Below the pieces are notes generated by a model, which saw only the letters and a list, made by a program, of their open reading frames with translations, was not told where the DNA came from and ran no database searches. This document shows, in pieces, positions 1 through 7,813 of a stretch of DNA of 28,292 bases (positions are counted from its first letter, which is position 1; each line of letters opens with the position of its first letter). This stretch comes from HGM05232 sp036661515 (GTDB lineage Bacteria > Bacteroidota > Bacteroidia > Bacteroidales > Muribaculaceae). The DNA is taken from the NCBI GenBank assembly GCA_036661515.1, contig JAVWYO010000022.1, positions 1 through 28,292 of the forward strand, read 5' to 3'. The position numbers and the translations under genes were made by a program.

Positions 1-8
1 ACAAAAAA

Positions 9-55
9 CTAAAATGCGAAAAAAGGGTGCGTACACTGCGTAACGTGCGTACACC
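9..55 (+). repeat. Edge repeat, left copy
   Basis: This AT- and then GC-mixed segment carries GTGCGTACAC, TGCGTAAC and GTGCGTACAC in a row, so it is internally repetitive. Its reverse complement reappears at 28166-28210 with an identical 18-base core (GGGTGCGTACACTGCGTA) and only a few differences elsewhere. It is not part of a gene. I infer a dispersed intergenic repeat; its function is unknown. Confidence 0.7.
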
Positions 56-58
56 TCT

Positions 59-95
59 CACAACTCAAAACTCACCACTCAAAACTCAAAAACTC
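59..95 (+). repeat. Short tandem repeat (14-bp units)
   Basis: Two adjacent 14-base units, CACAACTCAAAACT (59-72) and CACCACTCAAAACT (73-86), differ at one base, and a partial third unit follows to 95. The reverse complement of a related string, CTCACAACT, occurs at the far right edge of the window near 28283-28291. This is non-coding and of unknown role. Confidence 0.6.
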
Positions 96-170
96 CCGTG
101 TAGAGTAGGACGAAACACCATACACACAAAGAAAAATCAGAGTGTCACAATTAAAAGAAATGTTATTTAC

Positions 171-201
171 TTTCATATTGTACCCTTTTGCATTATCTTT
201 G
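171..201 (+). promoter_or_regulatory. Candidate promoter for the LysE operon
   Basis: TATCTTTG at 194-201 matches the Bacteroidota -7 consensus TAnnTTTG, and TTTC at 171-174 lies 19 bases upstream as a weak -33 box. Transcription would begin near 208, just before the ATG at 226. This supports that start over the earlier in-frame GTG (142) and ATG (160). It is a sequence match only. Confidence 0.4.
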
Positions 202-225
202 TTACCAAAACAAAGAAAAGAATTA

Positions 226-882
226 ATGGAACTCGCTATATATGCAATGCTTCGAGGTATAACTATAGGTGCACTAATTTCTGCGCCTATGGGACCTATT
301 GGCGTGCTGTGTATTCAACGAACCTTAAACAAAGGTCGTTGGTCTGGATTTTTTACGGGACTTGGTGCTGCTTTTTCTGATTTGATTTATTGCCTGCTTA
401 CTGGGTTGGGCATGTCGTTTGTTATCGACTTTATTGAAACTAATCAAAATATCCTTCAAGTTATTGGTAGTGTTGTGCTCGTGATATTTGGAATATATTT
501 AATAAAGAAAAATCCTGCTGGTGATTTAAAAACACCTACCGACCAACAACGTAATACATTCACCCAAGATATATTAACTGGATTTCTATTTACTTTCAGT
601 AACCCTTTGATATTATTTCTTATAATAGGACTATTTGCACGTTTCAATTTCCTAACGCCAGAAATGCACGCTATTCATTATCTAACGGGATTTACTTTTA
701 TATTTATTGGTGCTATACTATGGTGGTTTGTAATTACATTCTTTGTAAATGCAGTTAGAGAACACTTCAATTTACGTAGTATGTGGCTTGTAAATAGAAT
801 TATAGGATATATTATCCTAATTATGTCATTAGGTGGATTCGTTCTTGGAATTAAAGACTATATATTAAATATTAATGGATAA
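226..882 (+). CDS. LysE family amino-acid/metabolite exporter
   Basis: This is a 218-residue integral inner-membrane protein with about six hydrophobic segments. It opens with the LysE-family signature: a short hydrophobic lead, then GALISAPMGPIGVLCIQRT and GFFTGLGAAFSDLIY. Members of the family export amino acids such as lysine, arginine or homoserine lactones by proton exchange; the substrate here cannot be read from sequence. I chose the ATG at 226 because the family begins about 12 residues before this motif and a promoter match sits just upstream. Starts at 142 (GTG) and 160 (ATG) are in frame and would add 28 or 22 residues. It overlaps the next gene by 8 bases, so the two are probably co-translated. 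Confidence 0.85.
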   Translation: MELAIYAMLRGITIGALISAPMGPIGVLCIQRTLNKGRWSGFFTGLGAAFSDLIYCLLTGLGMSFVIDFIETNQNILQVIGSVVLVIFGIYLIKKNPAGDLKTPTDQQRNTFTQDILTGFLFTFSNPLILFLIIGLFARFNFLTPEMHAIHYLTGFTFIFIGAILWWFVITFFVNAVREHFNLRSMWLVNRIIGYIILIMSLGGFVLGIKDYILNING

Positions 883-1537
883 TTTATTACCAAAATCACT
901 TGAGGTGCCATTTATCGATAAACTTGATGAATTGTCAATGGAAGCTGTTAGCGACCTCATGGAGCAAGATGCTGAGAAACACAGCATTGAATGCCGTAAT
1001 TGGGTTGATTCTTATCCTTACCACCCGATTACTGTTTTTACTATTGCTCATTCACATAATTATATTTATGTGGATTATTTCGTTAGAGGTAACTACCTGC
1101 GTGCAGAAAATTATAAAAATAATACACCTGTTAGCGAGGATAGTTGCGTAGAATTTTTTCTAAAAACACCTGGCAGTAAAGAATATTGGAATTTTGAATT
1201 TAACTGTATAGGTACAGTTAATGCCTCTCACCGTCAGACACGAGAAAATCCAATTAGACTTAATGATGAGCAACTTTCTCAAATAAAAAGATACGCTTCA
1301 TGTGGAACAAAGCCATTTCAAGAGATGGAAGGACTTTTTGCGTGGAATCTCGTTATTGCAATCCCATTCTCGCTAATTGGAGTGGACACAAAAACTTCAG
1401 CAACTACTCTAAAAGGTAATTTCTATAAATGTGGTTCTAAGACAGGGCTCCCTCATTATTTAAGCTGGTCTCCAATTCTAACGGCAACAATTGACTTTCA
1501 CCGTCCTGAATTTTTTGGTGATATTATTCTGAAATAA
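875..1537 (+). CDS. CBM9-like carbohydrate-binding family protein
   Basis: The 220-residue product resembles the carbohydrate-binding module 9-like proteins common in Bacteroidales. Visible hallmarks are SEDSCVEFF (87-95), YWNFEFNCIGT (104-113), GNFYKCG (181-187), HYLSWSPI (194-201) and FHRPEFFG (208-215), the aromatic-rich pattern of this beta-sandwich. The whole protein is essentially one domain. There is no signal peptide or lipobox, so it is predicted to stay in the cytoplasm, which is unusual for a sugar-binding domain. Its start overlaps the exporter's end by 8 bases, and the secreted protein that follows starts 13 bases after its stop. The family call is from pattern recognition, and the ligand is unknown. 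Confidence 0.7.
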   Translation: MDNLLPKSLEVPFIDKLDELSMEAVSDLMEQDAEKHSIECRNWVDSYPYHPITVFTIAHSHNYIYVDYFVRGNYLRAENYKNNTPVSEDSCVEFFLKTPGSKEYWNFEFNCIGTVNASHRQTRENPIRLNDEQLSQIKRYASCGTKPFQEMEGLFAWNLVIAIPFSLIGVDTKTSATTLKGNFYKCGSKTGLPHYLSWSPILTATIDFHRPEFFGDIILK

Positions 1538-1550
1538 CAAATAGAGAGCA

Positions 1551-2687
1551 ATGCGTGTTGCCATAAAATATGCAATAATAATATTCTTATTATTCAACAT
1601 CACATCTATTTGTAATGCTGAGGCTTTATATTTGAATGCTTTTAATGGCTATGGACAATTTGGAAAACACAGTATTACAAATCAATATAATAGTATTAAA
1701 ATCGCTGATGATGCGCTTTTACACGAAAACTCATCATCTAACGACACTGTAAATACATATAAAATAGACCTTATTGACACGAATTTTACATTCGAAATTC
1801 GTTTAGCTAATCTACACAATGATGAGGGCAAAACATATAAAGTTATTGATAGAAAATCACATAAAAAATTATCTATCAATAATCCTACTTGGGGGGTAGT
1901 GTGGAATTATATTGATAAGAATAATTATAACAAATTAGTTTTGCAAGGTAATAATACTAATTTGCATGACATATTTGATAAGCGAACGATAAACCTATCA
2001 GTTATAACCATAAAAGATGGTGCCGAACATCTAATTTTGAGTAAAGAGATTGATGACAATATAAATCTGTATAAAGGTCATAATGTAGTAGTAATAAAGC
2101 ATGAATTAGCTTCTACAATAATTAAGATAGGCAACAAAACGTTACGGACGGTTGGCGTAATAACCGATAATGAGCTAAATACGATATGTAATAATGCAAG
2201 CATTGGATATTTTGTAGGGGCGGGTGCTAAAGTAGCTATTGATCGTGTATTTATTGAGACAAATAAACGTCCCGACTCGATATTGCATACCAAATGGACT
2301 ACCGAAAAATTAGATGCACATTTTGCAAATACTAATGATTTATATGAAGGATATTGGGAATATCTCGACCGTAATTTAGATGAAAACAAACTTCGTATAG
2401 GTGGGCGATATCGCATCGCTTTAGTAAAAACGGCTACTGGATATGATATAATTTATGCTGATGGTGCAAAAGTAAATGAGTCAAATTGGAGTGAAGGGAT
2501 GCTAAAAGGAGCCATTAAAGCCACAACTTTTATCGATAATTATGACCTAATATGGTACGATGCAATGATGTTGCCATTCAATGTTGACGTTTTCGCCAAA
2601 ATTACTAATAATTCAATTTTAGAATTGCATTTCCCACTGCAAAATAGCACATTACGATTTGCCAAGCAGATTAACGAAAACAAATAA
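1551..2687 (+). CDS. Secreted beta-rich protein of unknown function
   Basis: I do not recognise this 378-residue protein. Residues 1-23 form a classical signal peptide (basic start, hydrophobic core, cleavage probably after CNA). The Cys at 21 is not in a good lipobox, so a lipoprotein is unlikely. Residues about 25-237 look like a jelly-roll lectin-like fold: alternating strands, the phrase WNYIDKNNYNKLVL near 120-132, and a closing GYFVGAGAKVAIDRVFIE. From about 245 a second beta-rich domain begins with HTKW and contains YEGYWEYLDRNLDENKLRIG. No catalytic motif is evident. It ends the exporter/CBM9 operon and faces the thiamine operon across a hairpin. A concanavalin-A-like N-domain is inference. 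Confidence 0.6.
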   Translation: MRVAIKYAIIIFLLFNITSICNAEALYLNAFNGYGQFGKHSITNQYNSIKIADDALLHENSSSNDTVNTYKIDLIDTNFTFEIRLANLHNDEGKTYKVIDRKSHKKLSINNPTWGVVWNYIDKNNYNKLVLQGNNTNLHDIFDKRTINLSVITIKDGAEHLILSKEIDDNINLYKGHNVVVIKHELASTIIKIGNKTLRTVGVITDNELNTICNNASIGYFVGAGAKVAIDRVFIETNKRPDSILHTKWTTEKLDAHFANTNDLYEGYWEYLDRNLDENKLRIGGRYRIALVKTATGYDIIYADGAKVNESNWSEGMLKGAIKATTFIDNYDLIWYDAMMLPFNVDVFAKITNNSILELHFPLQNSTLRFAKQINENK

Positions 2688-2688
2688 A

Positions 2689-2736
2689 AATGATTAATGA
2701 CGCATTCACATCACTAATCATTTCTTTATTTTTGTC
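2689..2736. terminator. Bidirectional terminator between convergent operons
   Basis: AATGATTAATG (2689-2699) pairs with CACTAATCATT (2712-2722) with a single mismatch across a 12-base loop. The right side is followed by a T-rich tract on the plus strand. The left side is preceded by an A-run that reads as a T-run on the minus strand. It sits between the stop of the secreted protein and the end of thiH, so it can serve both. Confidence 0.65.
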
Positions 2737-2747
2737 TTCTATTTCTT

Positions 2748-3857
2748 TTAATCAAATATCTTGTCCCAGTCTTTCCACACAACTTCATAGCCAAGAGCTT
2801 TTATATCATTAGCTACGTCATGTGGAGAACGTCCATCACTTACCTCAAATTGTTCAAGAGCCTCTGGCGTGCTGACATATCCTCCAGGCTCTGTCTTACT
2901 CCCTGCACTCATTGATGTAACACCAAGTTTCATCATATTTGCACGAAACTTAGGATCTTCACGCGTAGAGTATGATATATCAACATCATGGTCAAATATG
3001 CGAAAAGCAAAAGTGAGCTGTGCAAGTTCTTTATCATTAAGCACAACATTTGGAGTAAAATGGCCTTCAGCAGGTCGCATTCGAGGAAAATTAACAGAGT
3101 AACGTGTCTTCCAATAATGCTTTTGAAGATAACGAAGATGCCGTGCCATCATAACTACATCGGTACGCCAATCCTCAAGACCTATGAGAACACCCATTCC
3201 TATTTTGTGAACACCAGCAGCTCCCATGCGGTCATATCCATTAAGTCGCCACTCAAAGATTGATTTCATGCCACGTGGGTGATAAACCTTATAGCGTTCC
3301 TTGTGATATGTTTCTTGAAAACACACCACACCATTAAGTCCCGATTGAGTTAATCGATAATAATCTTTCTCTTTTAGTGGCATAACCTCGATTGATAGAT
3401 TATTAAAGTAAGGGCGCGCAATTTTAAGAGATTCCTCAATATAATCTACACCAGCTACCGAAGGATATTCTCCCGTAACGATAAGTAAATTCTCAAATGG
3501 ACCAAGTTTGCGTATAGCTTTGCATTCTTCTTCTATTTGCTCTGCCGTTAAAGTAGTGCGCTTAATATCGTTATTATATTGGAATCCACAATATACACAG
3601 TGATTAGTACAAGCATTACTCGTATAAAGAGGAATGTACATACTTATTGTCTTTCCAAATCGCTCTTGAGTATATCGTTGCGATAACTGTGCCATCTCTT
3701 CAAGATAAGGCACAGCTGCTGGTGATATAAGAGCCATAAAATCGTCTACTGTTAGATACTCCTTTTGTAATGCAATCTCAACGTCGTGAGCTGTCTTAGT
3801 TCCAATTGAGGCGGTAGTTTCCTCCCAATTGTATTTTTCTAATTCTTCTGAAAACAT
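2748..3857 (-). CDS. thiH: 2-iminoacetate synthase ThiH (radical SAM)
   Basis: ThiH splits L-tyrosine into p-cresol and dehydroglycine (2-iminoacetate), the glycine-derived precursor of the thiazole ring of thiamine, using S-adenosylmethionine and a 4Fe-4S cluster. The product is 369 residues, normal for the family. The radical SAM motif C-x3-C-x2-C is intact as C83, C87 and C90 in NACTNHCVYCGF. Downstream blocks typical of ThiH are present, including VTGEYPSVAGVDYIEES and GVLIGLEDWRTD. It is the last gene of the thiamine operon, six bases after thiC. Using ThiH rather than glycine oxidase ThiO fits an anaerobic lifestyle. Confidence 0.95.
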   Translation of the reverse strand: MFSEELEKYNWEETTASIGTKTAHDVEIALQKEYLTVDDFMALISPAAVPYLEEMAQLSQRYTQERFGKTISMYIPLYTSNACTNHCVYCGFQYNNDIKRTTLTAEQIEEECKAIRKLGPFENLLIVTGEYPSVAGVDYIEESLKIARPYFNNLSIEVMPLKEKDYYRLTQSGLNGVVCFQETYHKERYKVYHPRGMKSIFEWRLNGYDRMGAAGVHKIGMGVLIGLEDWRTDVVMMARHLRYLQKHYWKTRYSVNFPRMRPAEGHFTPNVVLNDKELAQLTFAFRIFDHDVDISYSTREDPKFRANMMKLGVTSMSAGSKTEPGGYVSTPEALEQFEVSDGRSPHDVANDIKALGYEVVWKDWDKIFD

Positions 3858-3863
3858 ATTATA

Positions 3864-5579
3864 TTATTTACCATCGCAATCACATAATTCTTTTGATACT
3901 GCTTGAGATATTCTCATCGCGCAGAAATTAGGTCCACACATAGTGCAAAATTTGTCGTCATCATTATGACTCTCCACATAATATTGTCGTGCGCGAGCAG
4001 GGTCAAGTGATAGATTAAATTGATCTTTCCAACGGAAATCATAGCGAGCTTTACTCATCGCATTATCACGGATTTCTGCTCCGGGAAATCCTTTAGCAAT
4101 ATCTGCTGCGTGAGCTGCTATTTTATATGCTATCACTCCATTCCTCACATCTTCAAGATTAGGCAAACTAAGATGCTCCTTTGGCGTTACATAGCATATC
4201 ATTGCTGTGCCATACCATGCAATCTGGGCTGCTCCAATAGCAGATGTTATATGATCATATCCAGGTGCTATATCAGTTGTCAACGGTCCGAGTGTGTAGA
4301 ATGGTGCTTCGTGACACGATTTTAGTTGGCGATCCATATTTTCTTTAATTTTGTGCATAGGCACATGTCCAGGCCCTTCAATAATTACCTGCACATCGTG
4401 TTCCCATGCAATTTTTGTAAGTTCACCAAGCACATCAAGTTCCATAAACTGAGAGCGGTCGTTTGCATCATGAATACTTCCAGGACGTAGCCCATCACCG
4501 AGTGATATTGCTACATCATATTCTTTAAGTATCTTGCAAATATCGGCAAAATGAGTATATAAGAAACTCTCTTGATTGTGAAGTACGCACCATTGTGTCA
4601 TAATACTACCACCACGAGAAACAATACCCGTTAGACGTTCATCAATCAATTGTGCATGTGCTTTTAGTACACCAGCATGAATTGTAAAATAGTCTACGCC
4701 TTGTTCACATTGTTCAATAAGTGTATCCCTATATATCTCCCAAGTGAGGTCTTTTACTCGTCCATTAACTTTTTCGAGAGCCTGATAAATAGGGACGGTA
4801 CCCATTGGAACAGGGCAATTGCGTATAATCCATTCACGGGTTTCATGAATATTATCTCCAGTAGATAAATCCATAAGAGTGTCGCCACCCCAATAACAAC
4901 TCCAAATAGCTTTGTTTACTTCTTCTTCAATACCTGATGATAGAGCCGAGTTTCCAATGTTTGTATTTAATTTAACAAGAAAATTACGACCAATGATTAC
5001 TGGTTCGGCTTCAGGGTGATTGATATTAGCAGGAATAATAGCTCTACCGCTTGCAACCTCATTACGTACAAATTCGGGAGTTATTGTTGTAGGTATGCCA
5101 ATAGCTTCATTATTCATATTTTCACGTATTGCCACATATTCCATTTCGGCAGTAATGACACCTGCGCGAGCATAGGCCATCTGTGTGATTTTCTTGCCTT
5201 CTATTGCTTTGCAAGGTGCATATCTTTTAGGAAATCGTATAGCATCAAGTTTTGAATCATTAAGACGAGCTTTACCATATTCTGATGTAATCGCAGGGAG
5301 CATTTCCACATCACCACGTTGTTTAATCCAATCTTCACGAAGGCGAGTTATCCCTTTATTTATATCAATATTACAATTACTATCGGTGTAGCAACCACTC
5401 GTATCATAGATATAGATTGATTCATTTTCTATAAACTTTTTAGCTCCAGATTTATCCACTTTGACGGTAGGCGTGAGATTTATTTTTCTCATTCCTACTT
5501 TAATTGGGAAAAGGTTACCATTGATATAAACTTTTTCAGACCCCGGATAAGAGTCAACTTTCATATAATTTATTTCCAT
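3864..5579 (-). CDS. thiC: HMP-phosphate synthase ThiC
   Basis: ThiC rearranges aminoimidazole ribotide, an intermediate of purine synthesis, into 4-amino-5-hydroxymethyl-2-methylpyrimidine phosphate, the pyrimidine half of thiamine. The 571-residue protein is of family length. It carries the conserved core (GALSSGIEEE-like NSALSSGIEEEV, SLGDGLRPG, IEGPGHVPMHKI, LGPLTTDIAPGYDH). At the C-terminus it has the noncanonical cluster motif C-x2-C-x4-C at C545, C548 and C553. The start is the first ATG, 11 bases after thiG; a second ATG five codons in is possible. It acts in the cytoplasm and needs S-adenosylmethionine. Confidence 0.97.
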   Translation of the reverse strand: MEINYMKVDSYPGSEKVYINGNLFPIKVGMRKINLTPTVKVDKSGAKKFIENESIYIYDTSGCYTDSNCNIDINKGITRLREDWIKQRGDVEMLPAITSEYGKARLNDSKLDAIRFPKRYAPCKAIEGKKITQMAYARAGVITAEMEYVAIRENMNNEAIGIPTTITPEFVRNEVASGRAIIPANINHPEAEPVIIGRNFLVKLNTNIGNSALSSGIEEEVNKAIWSCYWGGDTLMDLSTGDNIHETREWIIRNCPVPMGTVPIYQALEKVNGRVKDLTWEIYRDTLIEQCEQGVDYFTIHAGVLKAHAQLIDERLTGIVSRGGSIMTQWCVLHNQESFLYTHFADICKILKEYDVAISLGDGLRPGSIHDANDRSQFMELDVLGELTKIAWEHDVQVIIEGPGHVPMHKIKENMDRQLKSCHEAPFYTLGPLTTDIAPGYDHITSAIGAAQIAWYGTAMICYVTPKEHLSLPNLEDVRNGVIAYKIAAHAADIAKGFPGAEIRDNAMSKARYDFRWKDQFNLSLDPARARQYYVESHNDDDKFCTMCGPNFCAMRISQAVSKELCDCDGK

Positions 5580-5590
5580 TTTTATGTCTA

Positions 5591-6358
5591 TTAGTCAAGA
5601 AATGATGTTAGAGGACTACTTGCTTCGGCATGACGTTTTTGCGTTCCAAGTCCAGCAATAAATGCGCGACGACCAGCTTCCACTGCAAGGCGAAATGCTA
5701 TTGCCATTTCAACAGGATTGCCCGAAACAGCAATTGCGGTATTTACAAGTACGGCATCAGCACCAAGCTCCATAGCTTCAGCGGCATGTGATGGTGCTCC
5801 TATCCCAGCATCAATTATAACAGGTACTGTACTTTGTTCGATAATAATTTCGAGCAGGTCACGAGTTCGTAATCCTTTGTTAGTACCTATTGGCGCACCA
5901 AGAGGCATCACAGCAGCACTACCCACATCTTCAAGACGCTTGCATAGCACTGGATCAGCTTGAATATAAGGAAGGACAGTAAATCCAAGTTTTGCTAATT
6001 CTTCAGTGGCTTTAAGGGTTTCAATAGGGTCGGGCAACAGATATTTAGGGTCGGGGTGAATTTCGAGTTTAATAAAATTTGTTCCAAAGCAGTCACGTGA
6101 TAATTTAGCAGCAAATATTGCTTCTTCAGCATTTCTGACACCCGATGTGTTAGGGAGAAATTGTACTTTTTCTCGATTGATATGGCTAAGCATATCATCA
6201 TTTTCATTGTTTAATTCAATACGTTTCATTGCAATAGTAATCATTTCTGATTCCGATGCAAGAATAGCATCGAGCATCAATTGATTAGATGGGAACTTTC
6301 CTGTTCCTACAAATAATCGTGATTGAAACTCTCGATTTCCAATTTTTAGAATATCCAT
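5591..6358 (-). CDS. thiG: Thiazole synthase ThiG
   Basis: ThiG is a TIM-barrel enzyme that joins deoxyxylulose 5-phosphate, dehydroglycine from ThiH and sulfur from ThiS thiocarboxylate to form the thiazole phosphate. The 255-residue product is family-sized. The Schiff-base lysine is K97 in NFIKLEIHPDPKYLLPDP, and the phosphate-binding loops GAPIGTNKGL and DAGIGAPSHAAEAMELGADAV-type segments are intact. It lies 25 bases after thiE and 11 before thiC. All its partner genes except an adenylyltransferase for ThiS are in the same operon. Confidence 0.96.
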   Translation of the reverse strand: MDILKIGNREFQSRLFVGTGKFPSNQLMLDAILASESEMITIAMKRIELNNENDDMLSHINREKVQFLPNTSGVRNAEEAIFAAKLSRDCFGTNFIKLEIHPDPKYLLPDPIETLKATEELAKLGFTVLPYIQADPVLCKRLEDVGSAAVMPLGAPIGTNKGLRTRDLLEIIIEQSTVPVIIDAGIGAPSHAAEAMELGADAVLVNTAIAVSGNPVEMAIAFRLAVEAGRRAFIAGLGTQKRHAEASSPLTSFLD

Positions 6359-6383
6359 ATATATAATAATTTAAACTGTTCTT

Positions 6384-7025
6384 TTATTTAGTATTTCTTT
6401 TTTCAATAATACTTTTCAGAGTATCTATAATCCTCGTTGTCATCATTGTTGGATTTGAGGCATTAATTATGCCACCCGAAACAGCAATTCCACTAATTCC
6501 TGTATCCATAATAGGGACTATATCATCATATTCGATACCTCCAATAGCAACCATAGGAATGGTAATGTCGTGCTCGGCGCATTTAGCCATAATATCAGCA
6601 TATCCGTCAAGACCAATTATGCTACTTAGCTTCTTTTTTGTAGAAGTAAAACGATAAGGTCCTAATCCTATATAATCAATATCTTTTTTTGAGAGATCTA
6701 TAATATCATCTATATTATTAGCTGTAGCACCAATAATATATTGTTGTCCAAGTAATTCTCGTGCTTCGGAAGGCGACATATCCATTTTCCCAAGATGAAC
6801 GCCATCTAAGTTAAGCTCTTTGGCTATTTCGACCCAATCGTCAACAACAAATATACAATCACGTTCTTTACACTTAGGTTGAATGATGCGAGCCATATCC
6901 ATGACACTCTCTTTAATGGCATCTTTCATGCGAAGTTGTATCCACTTACAACCTCCATTGAGTACCATTTCAACCTCTTGCTCTATCGAATATTTATCGG
7001 TAGCATTTGTTATAAACTGTAACAT
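6384..7025 (-). CDS. thiE: Thiamine phosphate synthase ThiE
   Basis: ThiE couples HMP pyrophosphate with thiazole phosphate to give thiamine phosphate. The product is 213 residues. Key motifs are intact: QLRMKD (about 30-35, pyrophosphate/Mg site), VVDDW (about 60-64), DGVHLGK (about 74-80), GLGPYRFTSTK (about 120-130) and GIAVSGG (about 179-185). I chose the ATG at 7025 because it overlaps the upstream gene's stop as TGATG, a usual arrangement for translational coupling. A GTG one codon earlier (7028) is the alternative. This copy has the diphosphate-binding motif that the neighbouring paralogue lacks, so it is the likely true synthase. Confidence 0.93.
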   Translation of the reverse strand: MLQFITNATDKYSIEQEVEMVLNGGCKWIQLRMKDAIKESVMDMARIIQPKCKERDCIFVVDDWVEIAKELNLDGVHLGKMDMSPSEARELLGQQYIIGATANNIDDIIDLSKKDIDYIGLGPYRFTSTKKKLSSIIGLDGYADIMAKCAEHDITIPMVAIGGIEYDDIVPIMDTGISGIAVSGGIINASNPTMMTTRIIDTLKSIIEKRNTK

Positions 7026-7603
7026 CACTTTATATTTTTATTTATTTCATTTAATCGAGTTTCTAATTGAATCATCGTTTCAGCTGAGAAAAGATAGCCA
7101 AGAAAAGCTGCACCATAAAAACTGCTATGCTTTATCTCATTTAAATGAGATGCATTCACCCCTCCAAGAGCCACAACATTGCTATGCCGAAAATTGTTGC
7201 TTATTTCAGATAAATTAAAATGTGATTTATAACCTACTTTTGAAATACTGTCAAATATTGGGCTTAAAAACACATATTCATAATTACTCGCATCGTTTAG
7301 TTCTTCGAGAGTATGGCATGATTTGCTAAGTTTTAGCCTACAATCATCTGAAATTGGTGCAGGATATTGTTTATTTAAATGAATGCCAGCAATATCAAAC
7401 TCTTTGGTAAGTTCATAAAATCCATGAAGTTTTAGCCTCTTATGATATTCTTGAGGAATTGATTTGATTAATAATCTTACTTCAGTGATAGTAGATTTTG
7501 GTTTGCGTATGTGTACGTAGTCAAAGCCATTGTCTAATATCATTGTGATATAAGCTACTTCATTATCAATAAATGATTCTGGTGTAATAGCAATAAGTTT
7601 CAT
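7025..7603 (-). CDS. TenI/ThiE-like protein, possible thiazole tautomerase
   Basis: This 192-residue TIM-barrel protein belongs to the ThiE/TenI superfamily but is not a standard ThiE. Where ThiE has GPxxxTxTK it reads SPIFDSISK (114-122), which I know as a Bacteroidota variant. It keeps VHIRKP (30-35), GIHLNK (73-78) and GGVNASH (148-154). His97 in SCHTLEEL falls where the catalytic histidine of Bacillus TenI lies. That enzyme speeds aromatisation of the thiazole product, so a tautomerase role is plausible but inferred. The start is the ATG at 7603, four bases after the thiS stop. An earlier in-frame ATG at 7627 would overlap thiS by 20 bases. It is coupled to thiE by TGATG. Confidence 0.75.
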   Translation of the reverse strand: MKLIAITPESFIDNEVAYITMILDNGFDYVHIRKPKSTITEVRLLIKSIPQEYHKRLKLHGFYELTKEFDIAGIHLNKQYPAPISDDCRLKLSKSCHTLEELNDASNYEYVFLSPIFDSISKVGYKSHFNLSEISNNFRHSNVVALGGVNASHLNEIKHSSFYGAAFLGYLFSAETMIQLETRLNEINKNIK

Positions 7604-7607
7604 TCTA

Positions 7608-7811
7608 CTATCCACCATAAAATGCACGAATAATCATTACTTTGTCGCCATTTTTCAGAGTATAAGCATCGCGTTCATCTGCTTTGACAACTTCATTGTT
7701 AACCGCTACTGCATAACCTTGAGTTGGCATATTTTCAATGCTTGCAATAACTTCAGTTAAAGATATGCCATCATTAAATTCTCTCTCGTTATTGTTGATT
7801 GTTATATTCAT
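7608..7811 (-). CDS. thiS: Sulfur carrier protein ThiS
   Basis: This is a 67-residue ubiquitin-like protein ending in the obligatory Gly-Gly (FYGG). The C-terminal glycine is adenylated and then converted to a thiocarboxylate that gives its sulfur to ThiG. The N-terminal strand MNITINN and the phrase NNEVVKADERDAYTLKNGD, which precedes KVMIIRAFYGG, are typical of ThiS. It follows thiD by two bases. No thiF, whose product would activate it, is found in this window. Confidence 0.95.
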   Translation of the reverse strand: MNITINNNEREFNDGISLTEVIASIENMPTQGYAVAVNNEVVKADERDAYTLKNGDKVMIIRAFYGG

Positions 7812-7813
7812 AT

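Noticed and set aside
59..95. CRISPR-like array
   Set aside because: The units are 14-base direct tandem copies with no unique spacers and no cas genes in the window.
142..225. Upstream extension of the LysE protein
   Set aside because: In frame but beyond the family's usual N-terminus, and it would contain the candidate -7 box at 194-201; kept only as an alternative start.
27..380. A 117-codon plus-strand open frame at the left edge
   Set aside because: It runs through the repeats and then out of frame over the LysE gene; its product has no recognisable fold and is a shadow of the exporter.
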